The notes under the pieces: generated by a model | Told to the model about the DNA's origin: nothing | Databases searched by the model: none | What the model saw: only the letters and a program-made list of their open reading frames with translations | In this document: positions 28,001 through 43,000 of the stretch, in pieces | Numbering within the stretch: the first letter of the stretch is position 1 | Layout of the letters: each line of letters starts with the position of its first letter | Origin: Phascolarctos cinereus | Lineage: Eukaryota; Chordata; Mammalia; Diprotodontia; Phascolarctidae | DNA length: 64,000 nucleotides | Direction of reading: 5' to 3' | NCBI RefSeq assembly: GCF_002099425.1 | Contig: NW_018344227.1 | Span: 2,719,001 to 2,783,000 of the forward strand | Program-made: the position numbers and the translations under genes

Positions 28001-31000
28001 TAGAGAGTAAGATTGTAAGCCAAGTACTGAACTTCTTGAGAAAGAAGAGAGTGGATGTTTTTTTAAAGCTTGGATCATCCATTTGTCTAAACATTGATTG
28101 AGTGCCTACAGTGTGCCCTGTGCTGGGCCATGAGAAGGAGACAGATAAATAAGGCATGGTCTCTCCAGGTCCCTTCCAGTCTACATTGGGAGATGATATA
28201 TGACTATGAGGATTTGCACAATAATAAATAAATAAATAAAACTGGAGAGTATAAACCTCTAAGGAAAAGAGCTTGCTGGGTAGTGGTGGTAGTGGGAGGC
28301 TCAGGAAGTAGCAATGGAGAGGCAGGAGCGTACCTACTCCCCTGGGCCCAGTATGTCTATCAGAGGATGAGCAGGAGCATGAAATAAGCTCCATCTAACA
28401 TTGTAGAGGGGAGCTAAGGATGCAGTGTCTTCTGTAGGGAGCCATATTTCTGTGGGTACCAGAAGACAGGCAGAAGCAGGAGAGGAATGGAGAAGGTTTT
28501 CATAATGTCTTCTGGAATCTGACTGAAGGAAATCACTTAGCAACACAGTGACACAGATAGGAAATGAATGAGGTATCCGTTTCCCAACATCCTAGCTCTC
28601 TCTTCTGTTGCCCTTAAAAAGACTTTTGGGGGCAGGTAGATGGTGCAGTAGATAGAGCACCAGCCCTGGAGTCAGGAATACCTGAGTTCAAATCTGGCCT
28701 CAGACACTTACTAGCTGTGTGACCCTGGGCAAGTCACTTAACCCCAATTGCCTAAAAAGAAAAAAAAAATACCTTTGGCTTCCCATTTCTTTCACAGCCT
28801 TGCAGCAGAAGCCCAGGTAAGGCAAACAGCCTACAACTGTTGCCTCCTTGTGGCTCTGGCTAGTAGGAGGAGGGGCAGACACTGCATTTGCAAAAGTAGA
28901 TTTGGGATCAATTGGAAGCTAGAGCTTGGAGCAGAGACAGGGCCTAGACATTGGGGATGGGGACAGGAGACAGACCAGTAGCCAGAGCCAAAGATAAAGT
29001 GGGATCCAACCAGATTGGCAGCTGTCATGAAAATTGGGCCAGGGAGATCCAACTTGGAAACTGATATCTATCCCTAAGGCTTCCTCTCATTGTTCCATAG
29101 CTTATTTCAATAAGTTCCAAATAGCAATCTCTTCCTTTATTTTTTCCCCCTCTCCCCCACTGGAATAACTGGGGAGGGGGCAGAGGCATGCTAGTACATG
29201 CTTAAAAACCAACTTTCCAGAAAGAAACATGCACATGAGAAACTTATAAGGTTCATCTGCATTATTAACATTTTTCCATCACTTTCCTAAATTTAGATAT
29301 CTACAAAACAACATCAAGCCCTGATTTATTGTGTTTGCCAGTTTCCAAGACATAAATGCTCGCACTGAAAATTGAATAACCACTTTCCTGAGCCTATTAG
29401 AGAATAGCCCTGGGTAGGGGGAATGAGGATGATCTAGTAAAGCAGTTTCTTTTTTTTTAATCTTATTTTTATTATCTTTTGCTTCATTTCCAAATATATC
29501 CCTTCCCTGTTGTCATTCCCTTACAAATTTTTTTTAAAAGAGGAGAAAAATAATTCAGCTAGGCCAACAAAAACAACAATGCCACCTGAAGTAGATGCAT
29601 AATTCCACACACCCATCGGTCCCCACACCTGCAGGTGTATTTTCTTTGGGCATTATAGTTACACAAACTTCAATTTCGGTTTTTGCATTTTTGTGGTCAT
29701 CACATGTATTGTTTTCTTGGTTCTGCTCACTTTAATCTGAATCTATTTTTCATTTCACAGTAACATTCCATTGTATTAATGTACCAACAACATGTATTTA
29801 TCTCTTCCCCAACCAAGGAGTATCCACTTTGTTTCTGGTTCTTTGCTACTACAAAAAGGTTGTTACAAATATTTTGTTGTAAGGGGAAAATTCTTTGTCT
29901 TCGATCTCCTTGGTGAAGTGATATTTCTAGGTTAAATGGTGTGGACGCTTGTTTTTTGTCACTGTTTTTAGAATAATTCTAATTTATTCTTCACAATAGC
30001 AATTCATAACTCCACTAATAACTTATTCATGTACCCATATTCCCCCAGTTCTCTTGAAATTGACTCCTTCCATCTTCTGTCATCTTTGCCAATTTGCTGA
30101 AAGTCAAGTTCTAACAGTTTTCTTGATTTGTGTTTCTCATCATTAGTGATTTTGTTGAGGTTTAGAGTTGGGAGAGCTGGTTCAGGTGTGAAAGAATTCA
30201 CTTAGACCTTCTCTGTAACCATTGGGAGCTTTATTTCATGAAGGCTTCATGGGCCCGAGGTTAGCAAGGAGCTAAACAAAGGCCACAAAATATGATTTTA
30301 TCTTCTTCTTTTTTTTTTTTTGGCTAGGCAATGTGGTTAAGTTGACTTGCCCAGGGTCACAAAGCTAGTTAAGTGTATGAGGCCAGATTTGAACTCAGGT
30401 CCTCCAGACTCCATGGCTGGTACTGATGCATTTTTCTGCTATTGAGTCATTAGGTACCTGGAATAGTCCCCACCTTCAAGAAGCCTATATTCTCTTGGGG
30501 GAAACAATGTGTGAGTAAATAGAAAATCAAACAGAGTAAATCCATCAGGTAGGAGGTGGCACTTGTGAGCTAAGCTTTGAAAAAAGCTAGGGATTCAAGG
30601 AAGGGAAGATGAGGAGGATTTACAGTCTTGGTAAGGTGTTGAGGAAGCCACGTGTCTAAAAGCATGGAGATGGGACATGGAATGGTGTGTATGGAGAACA
30701 TACCATAAGCCCCATTTAGCCTGGGATTCAGATCCAAAGGTTTGTGGGATTATGTAAATTAATATTAGGAAATTAGGTTAAAAGCCAAACATGTAACTAC
30801 TCAATGAAACATCCATTTGTTCATTTGTTGCCATGAACTGCACGGTATGGACAAATATATTTTGTTATTTATGTGACCTAAGTCCCAACTCTTTCCAAGT
30901 ATCAGTCTGGAAGGAGGGAAACAAACATTTGTTCAGCACCTCCTTCATGCCAGGCACTGTGCTAAGCATTTTACAAACATTATCTCATTTGATTCTCACA

Positions 31001-34000
31001 ACAATCCTGGGAGGGAGGTGCTATTGTTATCTCCATTTTACAGATGAGGAAACTGATACAGACAGAGGTAAAGTGATTTGCCCAGGATCATACAGCTAGT
31101 ATGTGTCTGAGGTGGATTTGAACTCATGTCTTCTTGCCTCCGGGCCCGAGGCTATATGTACTGTGGCACCTGCTAGTGATCTCAGATAGGGAGCCCTATT
31201 TTTTTTTCCAGGAAAGCATCAGAAATCAGTGCCCTTCCAATAGGACTTAAGAATTTTTCATAGACAAAATTTCCACTCAGCAAGTGTGTCAAGCAGAACA
31301 GCTCCAGTAATAATGTTTTTAGCATACACAGTTGGAAGGAGGAAGGAAGGAAGGAGCCATACATACTCCAGGCAGCAAAAGAGAAGAAAGGATCAGGTGG
31401 CTTATCCAACTCTGGCCACTTCTTTCTCCTTGGCTACCACAGCTCTAAGCAGTAAGCTGCTTTTTGAACCCCACCTGGTGTAGCAGTGTGATACCACCAC
31501 TAGGAACCATTTTCTGTCTTGGATATGGCCAACCGAGTCTGTTGTACTAAAGTCTGTAGCAGGTTCCTGCCTACCTAAGGGCTTATATAGAGTTTGAGGC
31601 CAAGTTGGGTCCATTCCAAAAAGTCAAACGCTCAGTGTTTGGGCCTGTTTCAAGTCAGGCCATCAAAAGTTGGAAGGAATTTCAGAGACCATCTGGTCCT
31701 AAGAGGAACAAAGTGGGCTGCCACCTCACAGCACCTTCTACAGAGCAGATATACCAAGGCAAGAGCCACCATAGCTTTGCTGAGGCCTGGTGACTACAGC
31801 AGCAGGTCAAGGACAAGGGAAAGGGCAAGACCAACTGATTTCAGCTTTAGTCTCACCTTCCCTACCTCCTTCCATTTACCTGAAGTTTCTGGAAGCTTCT
31901 ACCACTTCTATGCGAGTCTGGCTGGCCATATCATTCCACCCTTCCCAAGCAAAGGCAGAGGGATTCTCAGTCCTGGAGAATCATGCATAGCCTCTAGCTG
32001 CCTTCAACAAGTTCCTCAATAGATCTAGTTGAACTCCACAGCAGGGCCCTGAAAGAGCCACCTGGTGTGATTGCCAAGTCAACGGCAGTGTTCTTTGAAA
32101 AATCAAGGAGGACTGGGAGCCAAGATGGCGGAGTAAGAGGTGAGTCTCTCTTACCTTCCCTTATTAACCCCTGAAAGCCCAGAAAATATCACCCCAGGAA
32201 AAACCCCTGGAACAGCTGAACCTGAAGAAAGATGGGATTCAGCAGTCCAGCAGCCTAGGTAGCTTGAGGGATTAACCGGAAAGGCCCCTATTACCCTGGG
32301 GGAAGGGGAGCAGTACAGAACGGGAGGCATCCCAGCAAGCTAGCAGAAAGCACCACCTCAGCATACCAGGAGGAGGTCCTGAAGTCCAGGTGGTGGAGCA
32401 GGCAAACACCAACACCTGGACCTCCAAGTGCCTCATCGAGGGCAGGGGAACTGGTGGAAACCAACTCAGAAAACCACCAGGTGCCCCAGCGTTCTACAGC
32501 AACCAGCTCTCCCAGTGCCTCAGCAAAACTAAGGGAAGCAGCACTCCAAGGGGCCCCAGGTGGATAAATACCCTACAACATCCATCTGAAAGGAGCTGAA
32601 GAAAGCACAAGGAAGGAAAGGCCCAGGTGAGCAGGAAATCTTCAGAAGCCACACTACCCAATCCTACCCCTAGAGTTCCTGTGTTGCTGATCCCAGCCCA
32701 ACACCAGGTAAACTGCCAGAATCCTACAGCCTCTAACTGCCAACATTGGAGGCCCCAGCACACAAAGCCATTGACCAGGCTCTAGGCTCCCAACATGAGA
32801 AGCTTGGGTCATTGCCCTCTGCTCCCCAGCAAGAGAGCCCAATCTCTTTAAAGGCCAGGAAATAAACACCATGAGCAAAAAGAAACATACAATAGATTCT
32901 TATTATGGGAAGAATAAAGGTCAAGGCAGAAATTCTGAAGAGGACAACATTGCCAACAGACCTACATCTGGAACCTCAAAAGGGAATATGAACTGGTCTG
33001 AAGCCCAAAAAGCCTTCTTGGAAGAGCTCAAGAAGGATTTTAAAAGTCAAATGAGAGAGGTAGAAGAAAAAATGGGAAAAGAAATGAGAGGTATGCAAGA
33101 GAGAGTCAATAGCTTGGAAAAGGAAGGATAAAAATTAACTGTAGAAGACAAGTCCTTAAAAAATACAATTGGCCAACTGGAAAAAAAGTACACTGAAGAA
33201 AACAAGTCCCTAAACAATACAATTGGCCACTTGGAAAAAAAGTACATTGAAGAAAACAAGTCCCTAAAAATACAATTGGCCAAATGGGAAAGGAGGTACA
33301 AAATCTAATAGAAGAAAACAATTTGTTAAAAATTAGAACTGAGCAAATGGAAGCTAACGACTCTATGAGAGCAAGAATCAGTCAAACAAAAACAAAAGAA
33401 TGAAAAAATAGATGAAAATGTAAAATATCTCATTGGTAAAACAACTGACCTGGAAAATGATCCAGGAGAGACAATTTAAAAATTATTGGTCTACCTGAAA
33501 ATCACGATGAAAAAAAAGAGCCTGGACAGTATCTTTCAGGAAATCATAAAGGAAAACTGCCCTGAGATCCTAGAACCAGAGGGTAAAATAGCCATAGAAA
33601 GAATTCACCGATCACTTCCTAAAAGAGATCCCAAATTGAAAACATCAAGGAATATAGTAGCCAAATTCCAAAATCACCAGGTCATAGAGAAAATACTGCA
33701 AGCAGCCAGAAAGAAACAATTTAAATATCATGGAACCACAGTCAGGATTACACAGGACCTTGCAGCTTCTACATTAAAAGACCATAGGGCGTGGAACATG
33801 ATATTCTGTAAGGCAAAGGAGCTTGGATTACAACCAAGGATCAACTACCCAGCGAAAATGAGCATGATCTTTCAGGGGAGATGGATATTCAATAAAATAG
33901 GGGACTTCCATACCTTCCTGATAAAAAAAGAGCAGAGCTCAACAGAAAATTTGGTTTTCAAATACAAGACTCAAGAGAGACATAAAAAGGTAAATGGGAC

Positions 34001-37000
34001 AGAAAGAAACAACATGTTATTAATAAGGGCAAACTGTTTACATCCCTACAAGGGAAGATGACACTTGTAACTCTTGAGAACTGTATTGTTATTACACCAT
34101 GTTAAAGGGTATACATAAAGGGGTGGGTATAAATTGACTTTGATGTATTGATGAAAAAAACCTAATCAAGTGGGTTAAATGGATCCAAGTAAGTGAATTA
34201 ATCTGATCTAAGAAAATGTACTGAGAGAAAAGGAAAGGAAGAGGCAGACAAGGGTAAATTACATCACAGGAAAAGGCACAAAAACCTATTACAGCAGAGG
34301 GAAAGAAGGGAGGGAAATGAGCATTGTTTGAACCTTACTCTCATCAGATATGGCTTAAGAAGGGAATAACATAATCAGTTAGGTATAGAAATCTAACATG
34401 CCTTATAGGCAGTAGGAGGGAAAAGGGGAAAGAAAAGAGGAGGGCTAATAGAAGGGAGGTGGGACTGAGGAGAGGGGTGGTCAAAAGCAAAACATTAGTG
34501 AGGAAAAGGAGAAAGGAGAAAGAAAACATAAACAGGGGGTGGGGGGGGGAAGGATAGAGAGAAAGACACAGAAATCATAATTGTGAATGTGATATATGAA
34601 TGTAATGGATACTATTCTGCTATAAGAAATGATGAACAGGCAGACTTCAGATAAACCTGGAAAGACTTGTATAGTTTGATGCTGAGTGAAATGAGCAGAA
34701 CCAGGAGAACATTGTACACAGTAACAGCCACATTGAGTGATGACTGACTTTGATAGACTTAACCCCTCTCAGCAATACAAGGATCTAAGACATCTCCAAA
34801 AGCCTCATGATGGAAAATGCTATCCACATCCAAAGAAAGAACTATGGAGTTGGAATGCAGATTGAAGCATACTATTTGCCATTTTTTTTTCTTCCATTGT
34901 GTTTTGTTTTCTCTTTCTGGTGGTTCCTCCTATTAGTTCTAATTCTTACTTACAACATCACTAATGTGAAAATATGTTTAATAGGAACATATATATATAT
35001 AGCCTATATCAGATTGCACACCATATTGGGGAGGGAGGGAGGGGGAGAAAAATTTAAAACTCAAAAGCTTATGGAAGTGATTGTTGATAATTCAAAATAA
35101 ATTAATAAAACATTTTTGGGGAAAAAAGAAAAATCAAGGAGGAAGAAAAGAGCATCACAGTATTGCAGAAGGGTAAATCACCCAATTTTCAAAGAAGGAA
35201 GAGTAGAATCTGTAAGAATATAGTCTTGTGAACTTGCCTTTAATACTTGACAAAACTCTAGAACATCATCAGAGAGATGTCTTGTGAATATTTCAGAGGG
35301 GAAATAGGGAGCACAAAGAGGGTGTGAGTAGAGCATCATAAGAACAGGTCTTTCCAGGTGCATTTAATGGCCTTCTTTAGTTGGCTTCCTGGACTGGTAG
35401 ATAGATAAGGGGAAAACCTTACGTGGACATGGTCTATCTAGATTTCAGCAAGATGTAGGACAGAGTCTCTCATGCTGTCTTTGTGGACACAATGGAGGGC
35501 TATGGGCCAGATGGCAGCTGAGTCAGATGGATTGAGAATTGATCAAATAATGTAATCTGAAGAGAGGTGGATCAGTGGATCATCATGGAGGGAGATTTCA
35601 AATGGAGTGCTTCACGGGTCTGGCCTTGTCTTTATACACATTAGCATGTAAAATTAGTAAAATTACTAATGACTTGGTTGAAGATGAGATATTTATCAGA
35701 TTTGTAATGACACAAGTTTTTGGGTAGGGGGAAAGCTAATATGTTTAACTTGGAAAAGAGAAGATTTGGAGTGGGAAAGGGGATCCAATGGTCATTTTCA
35801 AATATTTGGATGACTGTCCTATAGAAGCAAGTTTAGCCATCTTTTCCTTGACCTCAAAGGCAGAACTGGGAACTGTAGGTAGAAGCTGCACATAGGCCAA
35901 CCTAGATGTAAGGGGAAACATCCCTAATAATACAAGTAGGTCACAATCCCTTGAGGGTAGTGAGTTCCTTTTCATTCTGGGCCTATGCTGGGGTGTGACA
36001 ACTTGTTAAAGTGTGTGTGTGGGTATGGATGTGTGCGCATGTGTGCTCAGTGACCTCTGATACCACTTTCCACTTAGATGATGGATTCTCTGCTATTGCA
36101 ACCATGGAGTCATCCTCAGCTTTTTGCTGTCCCTTACCCCTACTCCTCTCTATCCAGTCAGTTGCTACATCTTGTCCTTTCTACCTTCCTCCCATTCCTC
36201 CCCTTCTTTTTCTGTCTAGGCAGTGAGGTTAAGTGACTTGCCCAGGGTCACACAGCTAGTAAGTGTTATGTGTCTGAGGTCAGATTTGAACTCAGGTCCT
36301 CCTGACTCCAGGGCCGGTACTCTATCCACTGCGCCACCTAGCTGCCCCCATTTCTCCCCTTCTTAAACAATTTCATCACCTATTGGTTGGATTATTGCAA
36401 TAGCCTCCCAATTGATCTCCGTGATTCTCTCCAATCCATCCTCCATACAGCTGCAAAAAGAATATTGTTAAGGTTCAGATCTGATCGTGCCAGTCCTCTA
36501 CTTTAAAAGCATTAATGCCTCTCTCCTGTTTTCATAACAAGTTCTTAACCTCATTCAGGAGGCCCAGGAACTTGAATGGGAAGAAAACAAAACCATAACA
36601 TTTTTATTTTCACTAACTGCTAAATGAAATTTAGCATTTCCTTCAATTATGAATGGAGCCACAAACCTTTATTCTGAGAAAGGATCCATTGGTTTCACTA
36701 AACTGCCAAAGGGGCGCGTGACACATCAAGAATTAAAACCCCTGACTCTAGAGTAAAACTGAAACTTTTCTGTTGGGCATAAAGCCTTTCACAATCTGGC
36801 TCCAGCTGACTTTTCCAAATTTATTGTACTTTCACATACTTTATGATCCAGTCACCTGGTAGACTTCACTATTCCTTGCACATCTTTACCTACATCTGCT
36901 TTACCTTTACATCTTCCACCTACATGCCTTTGCATTGGTTATGGCCCTTGCCAGGAACACCTTCCCTTCCTCATCCCTGCCTCTTGTAATCCTTAGTTTC

Positions 37001-40000
37001 CCTCAAAGCCCAGCTCACAGGCCACCTACTTAGGAGGGTTTTACCTGCCCCCTCCCCTTAGGTGCAGTATTTTTTTTCTTGTGTGTATTTATATGTGTGT
37101 TGTTTTCTCCTATAACATGTAAGCTCATTGGAGGCAGAGACCATTTCACTTTCTTCTTTGTATCCATAGCTTGGTATATAGTAGGTTTTAATTAACAAAA
37201 GATCTATTTTTAAATCCCTTGATTGATTAATTCAGTAGTCTCTGGGTCCCCCTGCTGGGGAATGGTAGTACAGCAGACAGCCCTGTCACTACAGCTAAAA
37301 GCAGATTGTGTACTGAGCTGAGACAATGATGTCATATGCTATCTGAGAGTCAAGCACCCCCCAAATGTTAGTAATTAGTGAAATCAGGGCAAGAGGAAAG
37401 AGGAATCTTGGGCCAGGGTACAACTAGGAGGCTATAGGTAGAGGCTATATTGGCGATGAGGAAGTAAAAGTGTAATCCAAAAGCTAGAGCAATCCATCCC
37501 CAGTGTAGGGAGGGCTGTCCCCTACATGTAGCAGAGGAATGACCTCATGTGGCTCAAAAGGAGGAAGAAGAGCCATAGTTCGTCTCTTCTCACCCACCCC
37601 ATTCCATTTTCTCTAAGGGAGACTTTCATTCCTGCTAGGAGGGGAAGCAGGAAGTTGGGGCTGGAGGCCACCACTCTGTTCTCCTCAGAGTGAAGGGGTA
37701 CTGCACTCTAGCTATCTACTCCCTTAAATATTATCTGCAGTATCTATCTGCTACCTTAAATGTTATGGGTTAAACTATATCTAGGAGATGTGATCTTCAG
37801 GTTCAAACTAAACTTCTGATTGCTAATCTTTAATGGGGAAAGGAAGACCCCAAGCTTTATATCTGAGGCTTGACTTGAACTCACACAATGAACTCACATA
37901 GTAAATAGAAAAGAAACCCATTTATCTCAGTTGATAGCAAAACAGAAATCAGAGAAAGTATACATAGGAGAACATATATCAGAAAATACAGAGTGAATGA
38001 GCTCTTCCATTGGGAGTAAGGTAATTCAGCACAACTAACAGAGAAAATCCTAGACCTCACCCAAGCAGGAGATGGGGACATGATGGAGATTGCCAGCTCT
38101 TCTCATGTCAGCTTCTTTCCAGAATCTTATTTTTCCTTTATCAACTAAAGTAGCGTTGGCATCTTTCATCTTTTCTCTCAAAGCTGGAAGCTAGAAGTGC
38201 CCAAAGCTACTACAGAGCATGAAGAGACTCAAGAATTTGATGAGACCAAACCTCTTCTCTTTTCCACTTTTGCCAATTCTGTCCTACCCCTCATGCCAGT
38301 GTGGGGTGTTGATCCCCACCAATGAAGAGAAAGTCCCACACCAATGAGCTTTGGGACTCAGATTACACCAGAATCTCAGAGTAACTGGGAAGCATTGATA
38401 GCCAAAGGCTCAGACATTATTTGGGTAGGTTGCTAGTTAGTTTAAAGCCAAGGGGATTAAATATTGTTGGTTTTGGTCTGTTACATCTGATTCTTCATGA
38501 CTCCATTTGGGATTTTCTTGGCAGAGATCCTGGAGTGGTTTGCTATTTCCTTCTCCAGCTCACTTTACCAGTGAGGAAACTGAGGCAAACTGGGTGATGT
38601 GACTTTCCCAGGGTCACACAGCTAGTAAGTGTCTGAGGTCAGATTTGAACTCAGGAAGTTGAGCCTTCCTAACTCCAGACCTGGCATTCTATCTAGCAAG
38701 CCAATGTTGCTGGAAACTTAGGGTTTTGTCTGATCATTCCCACTCTCACCTCCAGTGTCTCCCTATTTACTGACTCCTTCCTGTTTATGTATCAAGTTCC
38801 TCTGATTCTTCCCACTCCTGGCTGGCTCCATCTGCCCCTCTAGATTCTAGAGTAGCCTGAAGAATTCAGGAGTATCTCAATTCTAATGACATTGACTCAA
38901 GCTCCCACTGGTTGTGTTGCCCTCGCTGTCAGATGCTAGTTCCAATTAACTACTTAACATTAATTAGCTTTTACAAAAGGCATATTTCCTTGAAAGATAC
39001 AACAAAAACAAAAGTACAAACATTCCCTCCCAGCAATGTGGGGGTACACTTCCTTGATCCCACCTCAATCTGGAAAGAATGGGCTCACAATTTCTATATA
39101 GCCTTGGTCCTACCAAGTTCATGTTGTTGTTGTTGTCATATTTAAAATAATATCACTGCCAAATGAAAGTCTTTGTTTCAGCTACTAATGGCCCGAAGGT
39201 TGCTCCTGAAGGGCATTTCTTGCTCATAGAGGCATTGATGCTGAGCTGGCTACAGAACCCATACACTGAGACACCAGGTTACCTGGACCCTTCAAAACTC
39301 CTAAGTTTAGTATTTCCAATCCCTTCCTAAAACAGAAAGGAGCAAATACAAAAATAAAAAAGATAGAGGGCCATTTTCAATGGACCATGTATAGGCCTCA
39401 AAGGGGAGAAGTTTTCCCCCATTCCAGCATTATCTTTTACCAGACACCATAAACAAAGGAGTCAAACCAAGAGAGAGAACAGCTGGAGAAGAGAATGTCC
39501 AAGGCTTCTTTGAAAGTGCCTCTAGTTAGTTTCAGTTCCACAAGTTCAGCTAGTCAAAGAAACTTGCCCTCATGTAATTAGCAGTCTAGAACTCCAGTTC
39601 CAGAATGTCTGGGCATATTTCACTATCTCTCCAAAGCACTTCTATTACACATCATCATGATTATCCTAGAAACAGGTTCTCCACCCTCTCCCACAGGGAG
39701 ACTTCATGTCAGCTAAGTGTGCTGAAGGGCAGCTAGGTGGTGCTGCAGTGGATAGAGTACCAGGCCCTGGGGTCAGGAAGACTTGTCTTTCTGAGTTCAA
39801 ATCTGGCTTTGGACACTAGCTGCGTGACCCTGGGCAAGTCACTTCACCCTTTTTGCCTCATTTTCCTCATCTGTAACATGAGACGGAGAAGGAAATGGCA
39901 AACGCCTTCAGTATCTTTGTCAAGAAAACCCCAAAATGGGGTCACAAAGTCAGATACAACTGAAATGACTCAACAACAACAAGAAGCATGCTGATACACT

Positions 40001-43000
40001 ATGTACATGTATTGGTCATTGGTTACACCTCCAAACATGCCCAAGTTTCCCCTTCCTTAATAACTCTTCACTTAACCCTTCCATCCTCTCAAGGCCTAAT
40101 TCTCTCCTCTCTTTACTGCTACATTCCTAGCTACTAGCACAACTTCCTGGCTACTAACTGCCCTCTCCAAGATTACCAGTGCTCTTTTCACTGCTAACTC
40201 CAATGGTCTTTTCCCTCTTCTCTTTCTCCTTGATCTCTCTACATATCTTGACTTGGTTACCCTTTGTTCCTTTGCTTTCCATGACGTTGTGCTCACCTGG
40301 TTCTCCTCCTACCTCATGGGCTCATAAACTGAGATCTGCAAAGGACCTTAGAGGTCAACTAGTTCATTCTCTTCATTTTACAATGAAGAAGCTGAAGTCT
40401 AGAAAGGATAAGTGACTTGTCCAGAATCAAATGCAAACAGTAAGTGACAGAGCTAGGATTTGAATTCAGGCCCTTTAAGTTCAAATCCAGTGCTCTTTCC
40501 ACTGCACCACACTAACACCTATTTTATAATTTCTTAAGTCTCTTTCAGTGATTCAATGTCTTTCTCTCATCACTTGGGTTTCTCTCAAGGCTCTGTCATT
40601 ACCATGATTTCAGTTGTCCCCTCTACAGAGATGACTTCTAAATTAATGTGTCTTCCTGGAATTGTAGTGTCTGATCTCTAATTTCTTGGTTGACATATTC
40701 ACCTGGGTATTTCCAAAACTGAATTCATTACCTTCCTCCCTAAACTTGCTCCTCCTCCCAGATTCCCTTTTTGTTGATAACACCACCATCTTCATGGTCA
40801 CTTTTGCTCACAACCTTGGAATTATCTTTGAACCTTTTCTCTTCCTTTCCCTTCCCCACCCAGATCCAGTCAGTTTGCATCCATATACATACCATCTTAT
40901 AACTGCCTATCTCCACTCATACGACCACTTCCCCTCCTCTCCCTCTCTCAGATAAAACCTTTATCACCCTCATAGGTTCATAAAATTTGGAGTCTGAAGG
41001 GACCTTGGGAATCATCTATCCCAGTCTTTTTATTTTATTGGATGCATGACTTCAGGTAAATCCTTTAACCTTTTTCACCTGAACTACTACAATTACTCTG
41101 GCTAATCTCCTCTTTGGCCTCTCTCTTCTCTAACACATCCTTCACATGCCTTTGTAAAAGCTATCTTTCTGGTCTGGAATGTATACCCTCCTCATTTCTC
41201 CTTTTCAGAAGCCTCTCTCCTCTCTTCCTTCAAGATTCTTCTCAGGTCCCATATTCTCTATAAAGATTTGTGTACATTTTGTATCTCTTTTTCAACAGTA
41301 AAATGAGAGCTTTTTGAGGGCAAAGTATGTGTTATTGTTTAGTCATTGTCTCTATCCCCAGTGCACTTAATGCATGCATTTAATGTATGGAACTCAAGCT
41401 GCCTCCAGGAAGCCTAGGTCTTTTTATTCCAGAGGTGTGCCCCATCCTTGGCTGATGCTGTCTCTGTGTGCAGGGAATCCCTATTGCTCCCTGATGAATC
41501 AGTTGCCCTTGTTGGATTTCAGGTCTATCCAATACCTATTTCCCTTTGATCTACATAACTACCTTTTTTGGGAATGTCTAGCTAACTCTCCACTTAAGTC
41601 CAATATCTGTCAATCTATTGCCTTATTCTCAATGTTGCCTTCTTGAGAGCAGATTTTATTTGTTAGACAGGGGTAGTATTCCTCCAAATCACCCACCAAT
41701 AGGCTAATAGGTTGCTAAGTCTTTCACAGTTGATCTCTACAATATTGCTAATACTGTGTACAGTGTTCTCCTGGATCTGCTCACTTCACTTTGCATCAGT
41801 TCCCAGGTTTTTCTGAAACCGTCCATCATCATTTCTTAGAGTGCAGTAGTATTCTATCACAATTATATCCCACGACTTATTCAGCCATTCCCCAATGGAT
41901 GGGCATCCCCTGAATTTCCAATTCTTTGTGGCCACAAAAAGAGCTACTATAAATATTTTATACATATGGATCCTTTTTCTTCTTCTTTGATCTCTTTATG
42001 ATACAGGTCTCATAGCAGTATTGTTGGGTCAGAGGATATACATAGTTTAATAGCCCTTTGGGAACAGTTCCAAATTGTTCTCAGAATGGTTGGACTAGTA
42101 TGCACTAGTATCCCTATTTTTCCATATCCCCTCCGGTATTTGTCATTTTCCTTTTCTGTCATGTTAGCCAATCTGATGAGTGTCCATATCATTTGGCCAT
42201 TTATCAATTGGGAAACAGCTCTTATTTTTATAAATTTGGCTTAGTTCTCTATGTATTTGAAAAATGAGGCCTTTATCAGAGAAACTCACTGTAAAGATTT
42301 TTTTCCCCAGTTTCCTGCTTTCCTTTTAATTTTGACTACATTGAGTTTTTCTGCAAACCCTTTTTAGTTTAATGTAATAAAAATTATCCATTTTACCTCC
42401 TATGATCCTCTCTATTTCTTGTCTGGTCATGAACTCTTCCCTTATCTATAGTTCTGACAGGTAAAATTTTCCACACTCCCCTAATTTGCATATAATATCA
42501 CCCTTTATGTCTAAATCACATACCCATTTTTGGCCCTATCTTGGTATGTAGTGTGAAATGTTAATCTATAGCTAGTTTCTGCTGTACTCTTGTCCAGTTA
42601 TCCCAGTTTTTACTGTTTGCTCTTGGTTTTAGATAAATACTACTTGGTTTTATACTACTTGTAATTATAAGAAAAGTTCCATTTATTCCTATGCTTTCTA
42701 GTATTTTAAATAGGAATTGGTGTCAATTTTGTCAAAAACTTTCTGAATCTATTGATATAATCATGATTTTTGTTGTTTTTGTTAATGATATAGTCAATTA
42801 TACTTACTAGTTTTCCTAATATTGAACCCTGCATTCCTGGTATAAATTCCACCTAGTCATAATGTGACACAGTCTTTGTGATATATTGCTGTAATCTACT
42901 TGCAAATATTTTATTTAGAATTTGTGCATTGATATTCATTAGGGGAATTGGTCTATAGTTTTCCTTCTTTGTTTTTGCTCTCCCTGGTTTAGGTATTGAA

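Noticed and set aside
31594-32022. 142-residue open frame on + in a GC-richer patch
   Set aside because: No domain, no convincing splice sites in frame and no similarity I recognise; chance is enough in a 31-kb intron.
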